Source: an uncultured Ruminococcus sp.
GTDB taxonomy: Bacteria > Bacillota > Clostridia > Oscillospirales > Ruminococcaceae
Reading direction: 5' to 3'
Length of the DNA: 8,506 nucleotides
Assembly: GCA_947174085.1 (NCBI GenBank)
Contig: CAMWHN010000080.1
Coordinates: 1 to 8,506, forward strand
Below, piece by piece: positions 1-7,656 of this stretch; within the stretch, counting starts at the first letter, position 1; the number at the start of each line of letters is the position of its first letter. The translations under genes were made by a program, and so were the position numbers. Under the pieces are notes generated by a model. It was not told the origin of the DNA. It saw only the letters and a program-made list of their open reading frames with translations, and ran no database searches.

Positions 1-660
1 AAATATGGCTGTATTAATATTCATGCATCGCTTTTGCCTAAATACAGAGGAGCTGCACCAATTCAGCATTGTATTCTGAACGGTGAAAAAGAAACTGGTG
101 TGACTGTTATGCAAATGACAGAAGGTCTTGACACAGGCGATATGTTGCTAAAAGAAAGTATTCCTATCGGTGAAAATGAAATCGCAGAAGAATTACATGA
201 CAGATTATCTGCATTAGGTGCGAAATTAATTTTACCAGCGTTGCAAGGCTTAGAACAGGGCATATTAATTCCAGAAAAACAAGATGATAGTCAGTCTTGT
301 TATGCGTCTATGATTCGCAAAGATATGTCAGCATTAGATTTTGAAAAATCTGCACAGGAATTGCATAGAATTATTTGCGGATTAACTGGCTTTACAAAAT
401 TAGATAACAAGCGTTTAAAAGTAATTCGTGCTGTAATATCTGATATAGCTGATACTAATGCTGAATGTGGAACAGTACTTGATGCAGATAAATTTATTGT
501 CCAGTGTGGCAATCATACCGCATTGCAATTTACAGAAGTGCAATTAGAGGGCAGTAAACGTATGCCAGTCAAAGAATTTTTGCGTGGAAAAAAATTAACC
601 AAAGGACAGAAATTACAGCAAATTTATGATAGACAAACAGAAAAAGAAAAGGTATCATGA
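1..660 (+). CDS. fmt: Methionyl-tRNA formyltransferase, C-terminal part (5' truncated by window edge)
   Basis: Transfers a formyl group from 10-formyl-tetrahydrofolate to Met-tRNAfMet for translation initiation in the cytoplasm. The reading frame is open from base 1, so the gene starts upstream; about 219 residues are visible against the family's usual 310-320, so roughly the first 95-100 are missing. The visible part opens with the catalytic segment GCINIHASLLPKYRGAAPIQ (visible residues 3-22), followed by TEGLDTGDML. Asn6, His8 and Asp44 correspond by motif and spacing to catalytic N106, H108 and D144 of E. coli Fmt. The remaining half (about residues 105-210) fits the C-terminal tRNA-binding OB-like domain. 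A TTG at base 34 lies inside the catalytic motif and is not a start. The stop overlaps the rsmB start (ATGA), indicating translational coupling. Identification is very secure from motifs and neighbours. Confidence 0.96.
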   Translation, partial: KYGCINIHASLLPKYRGAAPIQHCILNGEKETGVTVMQMTEGLDTGDMLLKESIPIGENEIAEELHDRLSALGAKLILPALQGLEQGILIPEKQDDSQSCYASMIRKDMSALDFEKSAQELHRIICGLTGFTKLDNKRLKVIRAVISDIADTNAECGTVLDADKFIVQCGNHTALQFTEVQLEGSKRMPVKEFLRGKKLTKGQKLQQIYDRQTEKEKVS

Positions 661-1937
661 GCAGTGCAAGAGCAACAGCAGTAAAATTATTGCTGAAAAC
701 GTTTGAAAATAATAGTTATTCTAATTTTGTGCTAGATAAAGAATTAAAAAATTCTAGTCTTTCGGCACAGGAAAAAGCGTTCTGTACACAGTTATATTAT
801 GGTGTGATAGAACGCTTGCTCACACTGGAATATATTTTAGAAGTGTACAGCAATAAAAAACCTGAAAAATTAGATGACCCTGTAAAATATATTTTATATC
901 TTGGATTTTATCAATTAAAATACTGCGATAAAATTCCTGATAGTGCGAGTATTAACGAGAGTGTAAAACTTGCGAAATATTTCAAGAAGAAAAGTGCATC
1001 AGGCTTTATTAATGCAGTATTAAGAAAATTTCAGCGTGCTGATAAGAAAATTCCTTTGACAACCAATAAATGGATAAATATGCAAATGCATTACTCTGCA
1101 CCAGTGAAATTATTGCAGAAAGTCATTGCTGAACATGGAGAAAAATTTGCAAATACTTTTTTTGAAAATAGTCTTTGTCCTCCGCCTTGTATGATTCGAT
1201 ATAATAATTTAAAAAAAGGCGATTTGCAAGAATTAAATCCTAAACCCTGTGATAAATTGGAAAATGCCTATCAAATTACTGCGCCGGATATTCGCAATAC
1301 CAAAGCGTTCCAACAAGGTTTATTTCATGTACAGGGTTTATCTTCACAGTTCTGTTGTAAAGTTTTAAATGCACAGGCAGGCGAAATTATATTAGACATG
1401 TGTTCTGCCCCCGGTGGAAAAGCTTTTACAATTGCAGAGGATATGCAAAATCAAGGGCATGTTTATGCATTTGATTTACACCCACATAGAGTAAAATTAA
1501 TTCAGCAAGGTGCAGAAAGATTAGGTTTAACTTGTGTGCATACTGACGTAAAAAATGCGACAGAATATGATAGTAATATTCCAAAAGCTGATAGAATTTT
1601 ATGTGATGTGCCATGCTCTGGCTTTGGTGTCATTCGCCGTAGACCAGAAATTAAATATAAATCTTTGGAAAGTATACAAGAATTACCAGAATTGCAATAT
1701 AAAATTTTAGAAAATGCGTCAAGATATTTAAAATCTGATGGGATTCTAGTATATTCTACTTGTACAATTTTTGCGCAGGAAAATCAGGAAGTTATTAAAA
1801 AATTTTTGGATAATCATGCGGATTTTGAGCTTGTGGCTTTACAAGAATTAAATATTACAGAGGGCTGGGCAGTGCTTTCGGCAGAATATGCAGATTGTGA
1901 TGGCTTTTTTATCGCAAAACTGCATAGAAAGGCGTGA
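657..1937 (+). CDS. rsmB: 16S rRNA (cytosine-967-C5)-methyltransferase RsmB
   Basis: SAM-dependent methyltransferase forming m5C967 (E. coli numbering) in 16S rRNA. The 426 residues match the family's usual length of about 430-450. Residues 5 to about 130 look like the NusB-related RNA-binding domain (SARATAVKLL near the start, GFINAVLR around 116-123). The Rossmann methyltransferase domain has the SAM loop DMCSAPGGKA at 247-256. Motif IV DVPCSGFG (317-324) carries Cys320, and motif VI YSTCT (366-370) carries Cys369; this two-cysteine arrangement is typical of the RsmB/NOP2 m5C family. The C-terminus has the usual DGFFIAKL (415-422). The ATG overlaps the fmt stop as ATGA, with AGG bases a few nucleotides upstream. 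Next comes rlmN after four bases. Nothing looks truncated or frameshifted. Confidence 0.96.
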   Translation: MSSARATAVKLLLKTFENNSYSNFVLDKELKNSSLSAQEKAFCTQLYYGVIERLLTLEYILEVYSNKKPEKLDDPVKYILYLGFYQLKYCDKIPDSASINESVKLAKYFKKKSASGFINAVLRKFQRADKKIPLTTNKWINMQMHYSAPVKLLQKVIAEHGEKFANTFFENSLCPPPCMIRYNNLKKGDLQELNPKPCDKLENAYQITAPDIRNTKAFQQGLFHVQGLSSQFCCKVLNAQAGEIILDMCSAPGGKAFTIAEDMQNQGHVYAFDLHPHRVKLIQQGAERLGLTCVHTDVKNATEYDSNIPKADRILCDVPCSGFGVIRRRPEIKYKSLESIQELPELQYKILENASRYLKSDGILVYSTCTIFAQENQEVIKKFLDNHADFELVALQELNITEGWAVLSAEYADCDGFFIAKLHRKA

Positions 1938-1941
1938 TATC

Positions 1942-2994
1942 ATGCAGGATATTTTATCTATGAAATTTTCAGAATTGCAAATGGCAATAAAAGAATTACA
2001 AGAACCAGATTATAGAGCAAAACAAATTTATCATTGGTTACATGTCAGAAAAATACAGGAATTTTCACAAATGACAGATTTATCTTCTGGATTAAAATTA
2101 AAATTAGCATCTAATTTTGAAATAAAAAAATTAGTAATTGCCAAAAAATTAGAATCACAAATAGATGATACTGTAAAATATTTATATCAGCTCCCTGACG
2201 GACAATATATTGAAACAGTCTTAATGCATTATCAGCATGGCTGGCGTATTTGTATTTCTACACAAGTAGGCTGTAAAATGGGTTGTCAATTCTGTGCGTC
2301 TACAATTGCAGGTTATGTGCGGAATTTAACAGCTTCTGAAATGTTATTACAAATTGACGAAACAGAACGTAATGCAAATATTAAAATTTCTGGTATTGTG
2401 TTAATGGGCATTGGCGAACCACTGGATAATTTTCAAAATGTGACGAGATTTTTAGAATTACTTTCGGATTCTAAAGGCAGAAAAATGAGTCTGCGTCATG
2501 TGACAATTTCGACTTGTGGTATTGTGCCTAAAATCAGAGAACTTGCAGAGAAAAAAACAGGTTTAACACTAGCAGTTTCTTTACATCAGGCAAGTGATTC
2601 GCAAAGAAATAAAATTATGCCCGTGAATAAAAAATATGCGTTACAAGAACTTATGAATGCTTGTCAATATTATTTTGCTATGACTGGACGGCGTGTGACT
2701 TATGAATATGCTGTTATGGAAGGCGAAAATGATAGTTTTGCAAATGCGCAGGCACTTGCAAAATTGTTAAAAAATCAGCAGGCGCATGTGAATTTAATTC
2801 CTGTTAATACTGTAAAAGAGCGTAATTATCATGCAACAAGGCAATCTGCAAAAAGATTTATGCAGTATCTGGAAAAATTAGGGGTTCATGCGACTGTTCG
2901 GCGAACGCTTGGCAATGATATTCAAGCCGCTTGTGGTCAGCTCCGGCATGAAATAAATATTAAAAATTCTTGCCTGAATTTTACAGAAAAATAA
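1942..2994 (+). CDS. rlmN: Dual-specificity 23S rRNA (A2503-C2)/tRNA (A37-C2) methyltransferase RlmN
   Basis: Radical SAM enzyme that methylates C2 of A2503 in 23S rRNA and of A37 in some tRNAs. The ATG at 1942 is preferred: it lies four bases after the rsmB stop with AAAGG (1928-1932) upstream and gives 350 residues, close to the usual 340-380. An in-frame ATG at 1888 would lie inside rsmB and add 18 residues with no RlmN character. The [4Fe-4S] motif CxxxCxxC is at 111, 115 and 118 (VGCKMGCQFCAST). GIVLMGIGEPLDNF is the family's GEP-type SAM-contacting segment. Cys331 in NDIQAACGQL matches the C-terminal cysteine that carries the transient methyl group (C355 in E. coli). This intact Cys331 and the context favour RlmN; Cfr is a less likely alternative. 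The stop is followed immediately by the promoter for the next gene. Confidence 0.96.
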   Translation: MQDILSMKFSELQMAIKELQEPDYRAKQIYHWLHVRKIQEFSQMTDLSSGLKLKLASNFEIKKLVIAKKLESQIDDTVKYLYQLPDGQYIETVLMHYQHGWRICISTQVGCKMGCQFCASTIAGYVRNLTASEMLLQIDETERNANIKISGIVLMGIGEPLDNFQNVTRFLELLSDSKGRKMSLRHVTISTCGIVPKIRELAEKKTGLTLAVSLHQASDSQRNKIMPVNKKYALQELMNACQYYFAMTGRRVTYEYAVMEGENDSFANAQALAKLLKNQQAHVNLIPVNTVKERNYHATRQSAKRFMQYLEKLGVHATVRRTLGNDIQAACGQLRHEINIKNSCLNFTEK

Positions 2995-3023
2995 TTGACA
3001 AAATTCTTTTTTAGTGGTATGAT
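2995..3023 (+). promoter_or_regulatory. Sigma-A type promoter for the phosphatase-kinase operon
   Basis: TTGACA (2995-3000) matches the -35 consensus exactly. After a 17-base spacer comes TATGAT (3018-3023), one mismatch from TATAAT, preceded by TG at 3015-3016, so it is also an extended -10. The -35 begins on the base right after the rlmN stop codon (2992-2994). Transcription would start near 3030, leaving a leader of about 18 bases before the phosphatase start. I see no terminator between rlmN and this promoter, so read-through from fmt-rsmB-rlmN is also likely. Confidence 0.82.
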
Positions 3024-3035
3024 TAATAATATAGA

Positions 3036-3042
3036 GAGGTGA
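3036..3042 (+). promoter_or_regulatory. Ribosome binding site that sets the phosphatase start at TTG
   Basis: GAGGTGA matches seven consecutive bases of the anti-Shine-Dalgarno complement and sits five bases before TTG 3048. A GTG at 3039 is in frame but lies inside this site, so it cannot be served by it. The TTG is therefore the better start, even though it is a weaker start codon. Confidence 0.75.
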
Positions 3043-3047
3043 GTTTA

Positions 3048-3773
3048 TTGCGATGTGCAACAGCAACAGATGTTGGTTTGATTCGTGATGAAAATCAAGA
3101 TGAAGTACTAGCAAAAGATTATCGTGGACGTATTCTAGCAGTCGTATGTGACGGCATGGGTGGCGAAAAATCTGGAAGTTTAGCAAGCAAAATGGCTGTT
3201 CATGAATTATTTGACCATTTTTCAGCAAATTATCATGAAGAAATGAATGCAGAAGAAATCAGAGCATTATTGCTTTCTTCGGTGTCGGCTGCTAATTCTG
3301 TGATTTATAGCACAGCAAAAATGGATTATCAAAATTATGGCATGGGTACAACTTGTGTCGTAGCATTTGCGGAACGTGGTTGGCTTTCAATTGTAAATGT
3401 CGGTGACAGCAGAGCATATTTAATTGAAAATGGACAAATAAGACAATTGACAAGTGACCATACTGTCGTAAATGAGCTTTATTTACAAGGCAAAATTGCA
3501 CTGGAAGATATGAACGACCACCCACAAAGAAATTTGCTAACAAAAGCTGTCGGTGTGGAACGTGTCGTAAAACCAGATTATTATCATATTGCTTGCAGTG
3601 AAGATTTTATGCTGTTATTATGCTCAGACGGTTTGTCAAGTTTTTGCAGTGAACAAGAAATACTAGATTTAATGCTAAAAAATACGTTTACAAAAATGCC
3701 ACAGGCATTAGTAGATTTGGCTTTGGACAAAGGCGGTAGAGATAATATCTCTCTGGCGATTATTACAAATTGA
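3048..3773 (+). CDS. prpC: PP2C-family Ser/Thr protein phosphatase (PrpC/Stp1 type)
   Basis: Metal-dependent (Mn/Mg) cytosolic phosphatase that removes phosphates placed by the partner PASTA kinase encoded next. From the TTG start it has 241 residues, the usual 240-250 for bacterial PrpC/Stp. PP2C motifs appear in order: TATDVGLIRDENQD (5-18, with Arg13 and Asp18), CDGMGG (34-39, metal ligand Asp35 and Gly36), GMGTT (98-102), NVGDSRAYL (117-125), LTSDHT (134-139), CSDGL (192-196, metal ligand Asp194) and GRDNIS (230-235, metal ligand Asp232). All metal-binding positions are present, so it should be active. There is no signal peptide or membrane segment. It has its own promoter, and the kinase gene follows after 24 bases, the classic phosphatase-kinase pairing. 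The name follows B. subtilis; stp is the equivalent in cocci. Confidence 0.95.
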   Translation: MRCATATDVGLIRDENQDEVLAKDYRGRILAVVCDGMGGEKSGSLASKMAVHELFDHFSANYHEEMNAEEIRALLLSSVSAANSVIYSTAKMDYQNYGMGTTCVVAFAERGWLSIVNVGDSRAYLIENGQIRQLTSDHTVVNELYLQGKIALEDMNDHPQRNLLTKAVGVERVVKPDYYHIACSEDFMLLLCSDGLSSFCSEQEILDLMLKNTFTKMPQALVDLALDKGGRDNISLAIITN

Positions 3774-3797
3774 AAAACAAAAAGGTTGGAGGGCGCA

Positions 3798-6098
3798 ATG
3801 GATAAGTACATTGGAAGAAAACTAGATGGCAGATATGAAATTACAGAGCTGATTGGCGTTGGCGGAATGGCTGACGTGTACAAGGCAACAGATATGATTG
3901 ATAATAAAACTGTTGCAGTGAAAATTCTAAAACGTGAATATGCGGAAAATGAAGAATTTTTACGCCGTTTTCGTAATGAATCAAAAATGATTGCATCACT
4001 TTCACACCCGAATGTCGTGAAAGTTTATGATGTAGGATTTTCAAATAAATTGCAGTTTATTGTCATGGAATATATTAACGGCATTACACTAAAAGAATAT
4101 ATTGAAAATGAAGAAGTACTGACTTGGCAAGATTCCGTTCATTTTGTGATTCAAGTGCTTCGTGCGTTACAGCATGCTCATGATAAAGGCATTGTACACA
4201 GGGATATTAAACCTCAAAATATTATGATGTTTGAAGACGGTACAATAAAAGTCATGGATTTTGGCATTGCAAAATCTGCACGGGAACAAGCATTTACAGC
4301 AACAGACCAGACAATTGGCACTGTGCATTATATCAGCCCTGAACAAGCAAGAGGCGACCAGACCGATGAAAAAAGTGATATTTATTCTGTTGGTGTTATG
4401 TTTTATGAAATGCTGACCGGACGAAAGCCTTTTGATTCGGATAAGCCTGTTACAATTGCTGTTATGCATATGAAAAATATGCCCAAACGTCCTCGTGCAA
4501 TTAATCCTGATATTCCGGCAGGTTTGGAAGAAATTATTTTGCGTGCTATGGAAAAAGACCCCGAAAATCGTTATCAGACTGCTTCTGATATGATTAAAGA
4601 TATTGAAAGTTTTAAATCAAATCCATCTATGGTATTTGGCTATTATGAAGAAGTCGCAGACGAATTAGAAACTACTACAACAAGTGAAATATATTTAAAA
4701 GAAGAAAAATCTCCGTTATATGAAGAAGAAAATTATGATGATGAAATTGATGATGACGAAATTGACGATGATGAAACTGATGATGATGAAGCTGATGATG
4801 ATGAAACTGATGACGATGACGAAGAAGGTGAATCACGTTCGTTATTTATTCCTGTTATGACGGCTGTTACCATTGCGTTTATTGTTGTCGCTGTATTTTT
4901 TATTTTATGGCTCGTCAAAGGTGTTATTAATGGAGGACCAACGACATCAAGATATGAAATGCCGAATCTTGTTGGCATGGATTATTACGAAGCAAAAGAT
5001 GCTTACACATATTTAGATATTCAAATTAATGAAACAGAAAATTCCACTTATGAAAAAGATTTAATTTATTTCCAAGATATTGCAGTTGGTGATACAATTT
5101 CTACCGGACAAACTGTCTATGTAAATGTAAGTTTAGGTGTTAGTATGGTACAAGTACCTGATGTGAAAAATTATCATTATGATATGGCGAAAAAAATGCT
5201 GGAACAAGAAAAATTTGTTGTGGAACAAAGATATGAAATGAGTTCCGAAGGGGTAGAAACTTCTATGGTAATTCGTACAGAACCTGCTGCCGGTGAAGAA
5301 GCAGAAGCTGGTTCTACAATTATTATGTATATTAGTAAAGGCATTGAAAATAATACAATTACAATTCAGAATTTGGTTGGCAAAACGATTGAAGAAGCAA
5401 AGAAACTTTGTGAATTTTATGGATTAGTTGTTATTGAGCAGGAGTCTCCGTCAACAGAAGATGAAAATATTGTCATTGCACAAAGTATTGAAGAAAATCA
5501 AGTCGTAGATATTGGCACGGAAATTACACTGACTTATAGTAACGGACAAGACCCAACAGGCGTTGTACCATTCTCTCTGACACTTCCAGAAAATGCAACA
5601 GGTCGTTTTGTGCTTGATTTTCTTGATAGTAACGGCACAACACTTGCATCTACCAGTACGATTAATGCAGCTTATTCCGGCAGTTCTGTCAATACGACTG
5701 TAGAGGGTTCTGGCGTACAGCAAATTGTTGTTATTTTAAGTAACTATGCAACTAATAAACAAGTAAAACTCGGTGTTTATAATTTCGATTTCACAAATCT
5801 GACGTATAGTGCAGTAACTGAAGATATTCAAGGCGCATTTGAAGCCGTTGACGGTATTAATCACCCAACAGAAGCACCTACAGATGCACCTGTTATTATA
5901 AATCCAGTGATTACTGACCCAGCACCAATGACAGACCCAATTATTCAAACTGCACCAGACCCAATTATTGATAATCCTGAACCAGTTGTCACACAAGCTC
6001 CAGAGCCTTCGTCAGAAGAACCTATTGTTACAGAAACAAATAGTAATGGCGATTTGACAGCAGAACCACCGGCAACAGCTCCGGTAGATTTTGAATAA
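3798..6098 (+). CDS. prkC: PASTA-domain eukaryotic-type Ser/Thr protein kinase (PrkC/PknB/Stk type)
   Basis: Membrane kinase that senses peptidoglycan fragments or lipid II through extracellular PASTA domains and phosphorylates wall, division and translation proteins. The ATG at 3798 has GGAGGG (3788-3793) just upstream; a TTG at 3786 overlaps that site and is less likely. The 766 residues comprise: kinase domain about 13-270 with glycine loop IGVGGMADVY (19-28), Lys42, HRDIKPQN (134-141), DFG (154-156), a Thr-rich activation loop (167-175) and SPEQARG (180-186); an acidic Asp/Glu repeat (314-343); one membrane helix (about 349-373); three PASTA domains (about 386-447, 450-515, 520-582); a further domain (about 588-675), predicted beta-rich; and a Pro/Thr/Asp-rich tail (690-766). 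All catalytic residues are present. The usual PrkC of about 650 residues lacks the last two parts. The stop overlaps the rsgA start by one base. Confidence 0.96.
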   Translation: MDKYIGRKLDGRYEITELIGVGGMADVYKATDMIDNKTVAVKILKREYAENEEFLRRFRNESKMIASLSHPNVVKVYDVGFSNKLQFIVMEYINGITLKEYIENEEVLTWQDSVHFVIQVLRALQHAHDKGIVHRDIKPQNIMMFEDGTIKVMDFGIAKSAREQAFTATDQTIGTVHYISPEQARGDQTDEKSDIYSVGVMFYEMLTGRKPFDSDKPVTIAVMHMKNMPKRPRAINPDIPAGLEEIILRAMEKDPENRYQTASDMIKDIESFKSNPSMVFGYYEEVADELETTTTSEIYLKEEKSPLYEEENYDDEIDDDEIDDDETDDDEADDDETDDDDEEGESRSLFIPVMTAVTIAFIVVAVFFILWLVKGVINGGPTTSRYEMPNLVGMDYYEAKDAYTYLDIQINETENSTYEKDLIYFQDIAVGDTISTGQTVYVNVSLGVSMVQVPDVKNYHYDMAKKMLEQEKFVVEQRYEMSSEGVETSMVIRTEPAAGEEAEAGSTIIMYISKGIENNTITIQNLVGKTIEEAKKLCEFYGLVVIEQESPSTEDENIVIAQSIEENQVVDIGTEITLTYSNGQDPTGVVPFSLTLPENATGRFVLDFLDSNGTTLASTSTINAAYSGSSVNTTVEGSGVQQIVVILSNYATNKQVKLGVYNFDFTNLTYSAVTEDIQGAFEAVDGINHPTEAPTDAPVIINPVITDPAPMTDPIIQTAPDPIIDNPEPVVTQAPEPSSEEPIVTETNSNGDLTAEPPATAPVDFE
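4737..4826 (+). repeat. Tandem 15-bp repeat encoding acidic DDDE(I/T/A) pentapeptides within prkC
   Basis: About five to six imperfect copies of a GATGATGATGAAACT-like unit: 4737-4748 (short by one codon), 4749-4763, 4764-4778, 4779-4793, 4794-4808, then a degenerate 4809-4826. Copies differ mostly by synonymous GAT/GAC swaps and by the last codon (Ile, Ile, Thr, Ala, Thr). The encoded stretch is residues 314-343 of the kinase, just inside the membrane helix. Every unit is a multiple of three, so copy-number change would keep the frame. Confidence 0.9.
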
Positions 6099-6979
6099 TG
6101 GCTGTGCATGTACAGGACGCCTATATTATTATAAAATCTGTTAGGGGACTCTACACTGTAGCGTCCCCTGATGGTATTATACTCGAATGTTCTGCAAGAG
6201 GCGTTCTTCGTAAAAAAGAACAATCGCTTTATGTTGGTGATTATGTAATATTAAATAATAATATTATTTCAGAAGTGCTTCCCAGAAAAAATGAAATTAT
6301 TCGCCCACCGCTTGCAAATCTTGACCAATTATGTTTTGTAGTTTCTATGTGTGAACCTCAGCCAAATTTAAGAATATTAGATAAATTTCTTGCTGTTTCA
6401 AGTTATAAAAATATTCAGCCGTTGTTATTGCTCACAAAAATAGATTTGGCTTCCTGTGAAGAAATTTATAAATTATATCAATCTATTCATGTGCCAATTT
6501 TGCTAGTAGATTATCAGAAACCAGAATCACTGGAAGCTGTCAGATTGGCTTTTAAAAATAAAATCAGTGCATTAACAGGCAATTCCGGCGCAGGCAAATC
6601 AACTCTGTTAAACGCTTTAGATAAAACTTTAAAAATTCCTACAGGGGAAATCAGTCAGAAACTCGGCAGAGGAAAACATACAACAAGACATGCACAATTG
6701 TATCAATTAAAAAATGGTGGTTATATTGCAGATACCGCAGGATTTTCAACGTTTGATACGATGCGTTATGCAATGATTCGCAAAGAAGAATTGGCAAATT
6801 GCTTTATAGAATTTGCAGATTATCAAGAAAATTGTAAATTTCATGATTGCTCACATACTTGTGAAAAAGGTTGTGCTGTATTAGAAGCTGTGAAAAATAA
6901 TAATATTCCTAAAAGCCGTCATGAAAGTTACTGTGCTATGTACGAAGAAGCAAAACAAATTAAGGAGTGGCAATTATAA
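6098..6979 (+). CDS. rsgA: Ribosome small-subunit-dependent GTPase RsgA (YjeQ/CpgA)
   Basis: Circularly permuted GTPase that aids late 30S subunit maturation. The 293 residues match the family's 290-300. The N-terminal part to about residue 70 is the OB-fold (G.Y.V at 17-21, GDYV at 47-50). The permuted G motifs are G4 LTKID (112-116), G1 GNSGAGKST (161-169), switch I GRGKHTT (190-196) and G3 DTAG (212-215; most relatives have DTPG). The zinc site C-x4-C-x-H-x5-C is complete at Cys246, Cys251, His253 and Cys259. The start overlaps the kinase stop as TAATG and has no obvious Shine-Dalgarno, so translation probably depends on ribosomes finishing prkC. In B. subtilis the homologue CpgA is phosphorylated by PrkC, which fits the operon. 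thiN follows two bases after the stop, where B. subtilis has rpe. Confidence 0.96.
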   Translation: MAVHVQDAYIIIKSVRGLYTVASPDGIILECSARGVLRKKEQSLYVGDYVILNNNIISEVLPRKNEIIRPPLANLDQLCFVVSMCEPQPNLRILDKFLAVSSYKNIQPLLLLTKIDLASCEEIYKLYQSIHVPILLVDYQKPESLEAVRLAFKNKISALTGNSGAGKSTLLNALDKTLKIPTGEISQKLGRGKHTTRHAQLYQLKNGGYIADTAGFSTFDTMRYAMIRKEELANCFIEFADYQENCKFHDCSHTCEKGCAVLEAVKNNNIPKSRHESYCAMYEEAKQIKEWQL

Positions 6980-6981
6980 TT

Positions 6982-7614
6982 ATGATAACTCAAATAAAAA
7001 CTTGTGTAATTATTGCCGGTGGTGATGTTACTGAAAAAATAAATATTCCAGAACATGCATTAATTATTTGTGCAGATTGTGGGTATTCTCATGCACTTGT
7101 ACAAAATATTTGTCCAGATATAATTGTAGGTGATTTTGATTCTTACAAAGGACAACTTCCGGAAAATAGTAAAATTATATATTTGCCTACTGAAAAAGAT
7201 GTTTCTGATACTTGGTATGCTGTACAGTATGCACATGAACAAGGCTATTCCAGATTTGAAATTTATGGCGCATGTGGCGGTGAACGTATTGACCATACGA
7301 TTGCAAATTTACAGCTCTTGCATGCTATGGCTGAAAAAAATTTAGAAGTTATTTTATATCATAAAAATCAGATTTTATTAACTATTAAAAATAATGCTTA
7401 TCGAATTTCTAATCAGGAATATCAGCAGTTTTCTGTATTTGCTTTATCAGATAAATGTTTTCATGTTAGTATTTCTAATGCAAAATATAAATTAAATAAT
7501 GCAGAATTAACAAATTCTTTTCCGTTGGGGTTAAGCAACGAATGTATTGCGACTGATTCGGCAGTTGTGTCTGTTGGTGAGGGAATTATTTTACTAGTTC
7601 TCACAAAAAAATAA
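6982..7614 (+). CDS. thiN: Thiamine pyrophosphokinase
   Basis: Cytosolic enzyme that transfers pyrophosphate from ATP (giving AMP) to thiamine, making thiamine diphosphate directly. The ATG at 6982 gives 210 residues, typical of the YloS/ThiN family. An in-frame GTG at 6967 overlaps the likely ribosome binding site AAGGAG (6962-6967) and is rejected, although the spacing of 14 bases from that site to the ATG is rather long. Visible family motifs are ADCGY (31-35), DIIVGDFDS (46-54, acidic metal site), EKDVSDT (71-77), GACGGERIDH (96-105) and GLSNECI (183-189) in the C-terminal thiamine-binding beta domain. Two bases separate it from the rsgA stop, so it belongs to the same transcript. I see no convincing terminator after it, so transcription may run on into spoVM. 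Confidence 0.94.
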   Translation: MITQIKTCVIIAGGDVTEKINIPEHALIICADCGYSHALVQNICPDIIVGDFDSYKGQLPENSKIIYLPTEKDVSDTWYAVQYAHEQGYSRFEIYGACGGERIDHTIANLQLLHAMAEKNLEVILYHKNQILLTIKNNAYRISNQEYQQFSVFALSDKCFHVSISNAKYKLNNAELTNSFPLGLSNECIATDSAVVSVGEGIILLVLTKK

Positions 7615-7629
7615 TAAAATAATTTTGTC

Positions 7630-7656
7630 ACAAGATTTTTATCCCTGCATAGTATA
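7630..7656 (+). promoter_or_regulatory. Putative mother-cell (sigma-K/sigma-E-like) promoter for spoVM
   Basis: AC at 7630-7631, a 16-base gap and CATAGTATA at 7648-7656 fit the AC-N16/17-CATANNNTA pattern of sigma-K promoters; the preceding G (7647) also agrees. The -10 shares six of eight bases with the sigma-E form CATACAAT, but no sigma-E type ATA-centred -35 is evident. B. subtilis spoVM is transcribed by sigma-E, and the two factors recognise similar -10 elements. A TTGTCA at 7625-7630 has no sigma-A -10 at normal spacing. The start point would be near 7663, giving a leader of about 28 bases. Confidence 0.5.

Noticed and set aside
34..660. A separate 208-residue gene starting at TTG 34
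   Set aside because: The frame is open to base 1 and codes for the Fmt catalytic motif across the TTG, so it is an internal leucine codon of the truncated fmt gene.
1888..1941. An 18-residue N-terminal extension of RlmN from the upstream ATG
   Set aside because: It lies within the end of rsmB, has no RlmN-like sequence, and the ATG at 1942 is properly placed after the rsmB stop with a purine-rich site upstream.
2878..3228. A 116-codon open frame on the - strand spanning the rlmN-phosphatase junction
   Set aside because: It is antisense to two well-supported genes and to their promoter, its protein shows no recognisable motif, and AT-rich DNA yields such frames by chance.
4733..4978. A serine-rich reading frame on the - strand
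   Set aside because: It is the antisense of the GAT/GAC/GAA repeat in the kinase gene, which reads as serine-rich codons on the other strand; no ribosome site or family resemblance.
7616..7640. Possible terminator after thiN
   Set aside because: AAAATAATTTT and the nearby AT runs can form only a weak AT stem with no GC pairs and no proper T-run, so I do not call a terminator.
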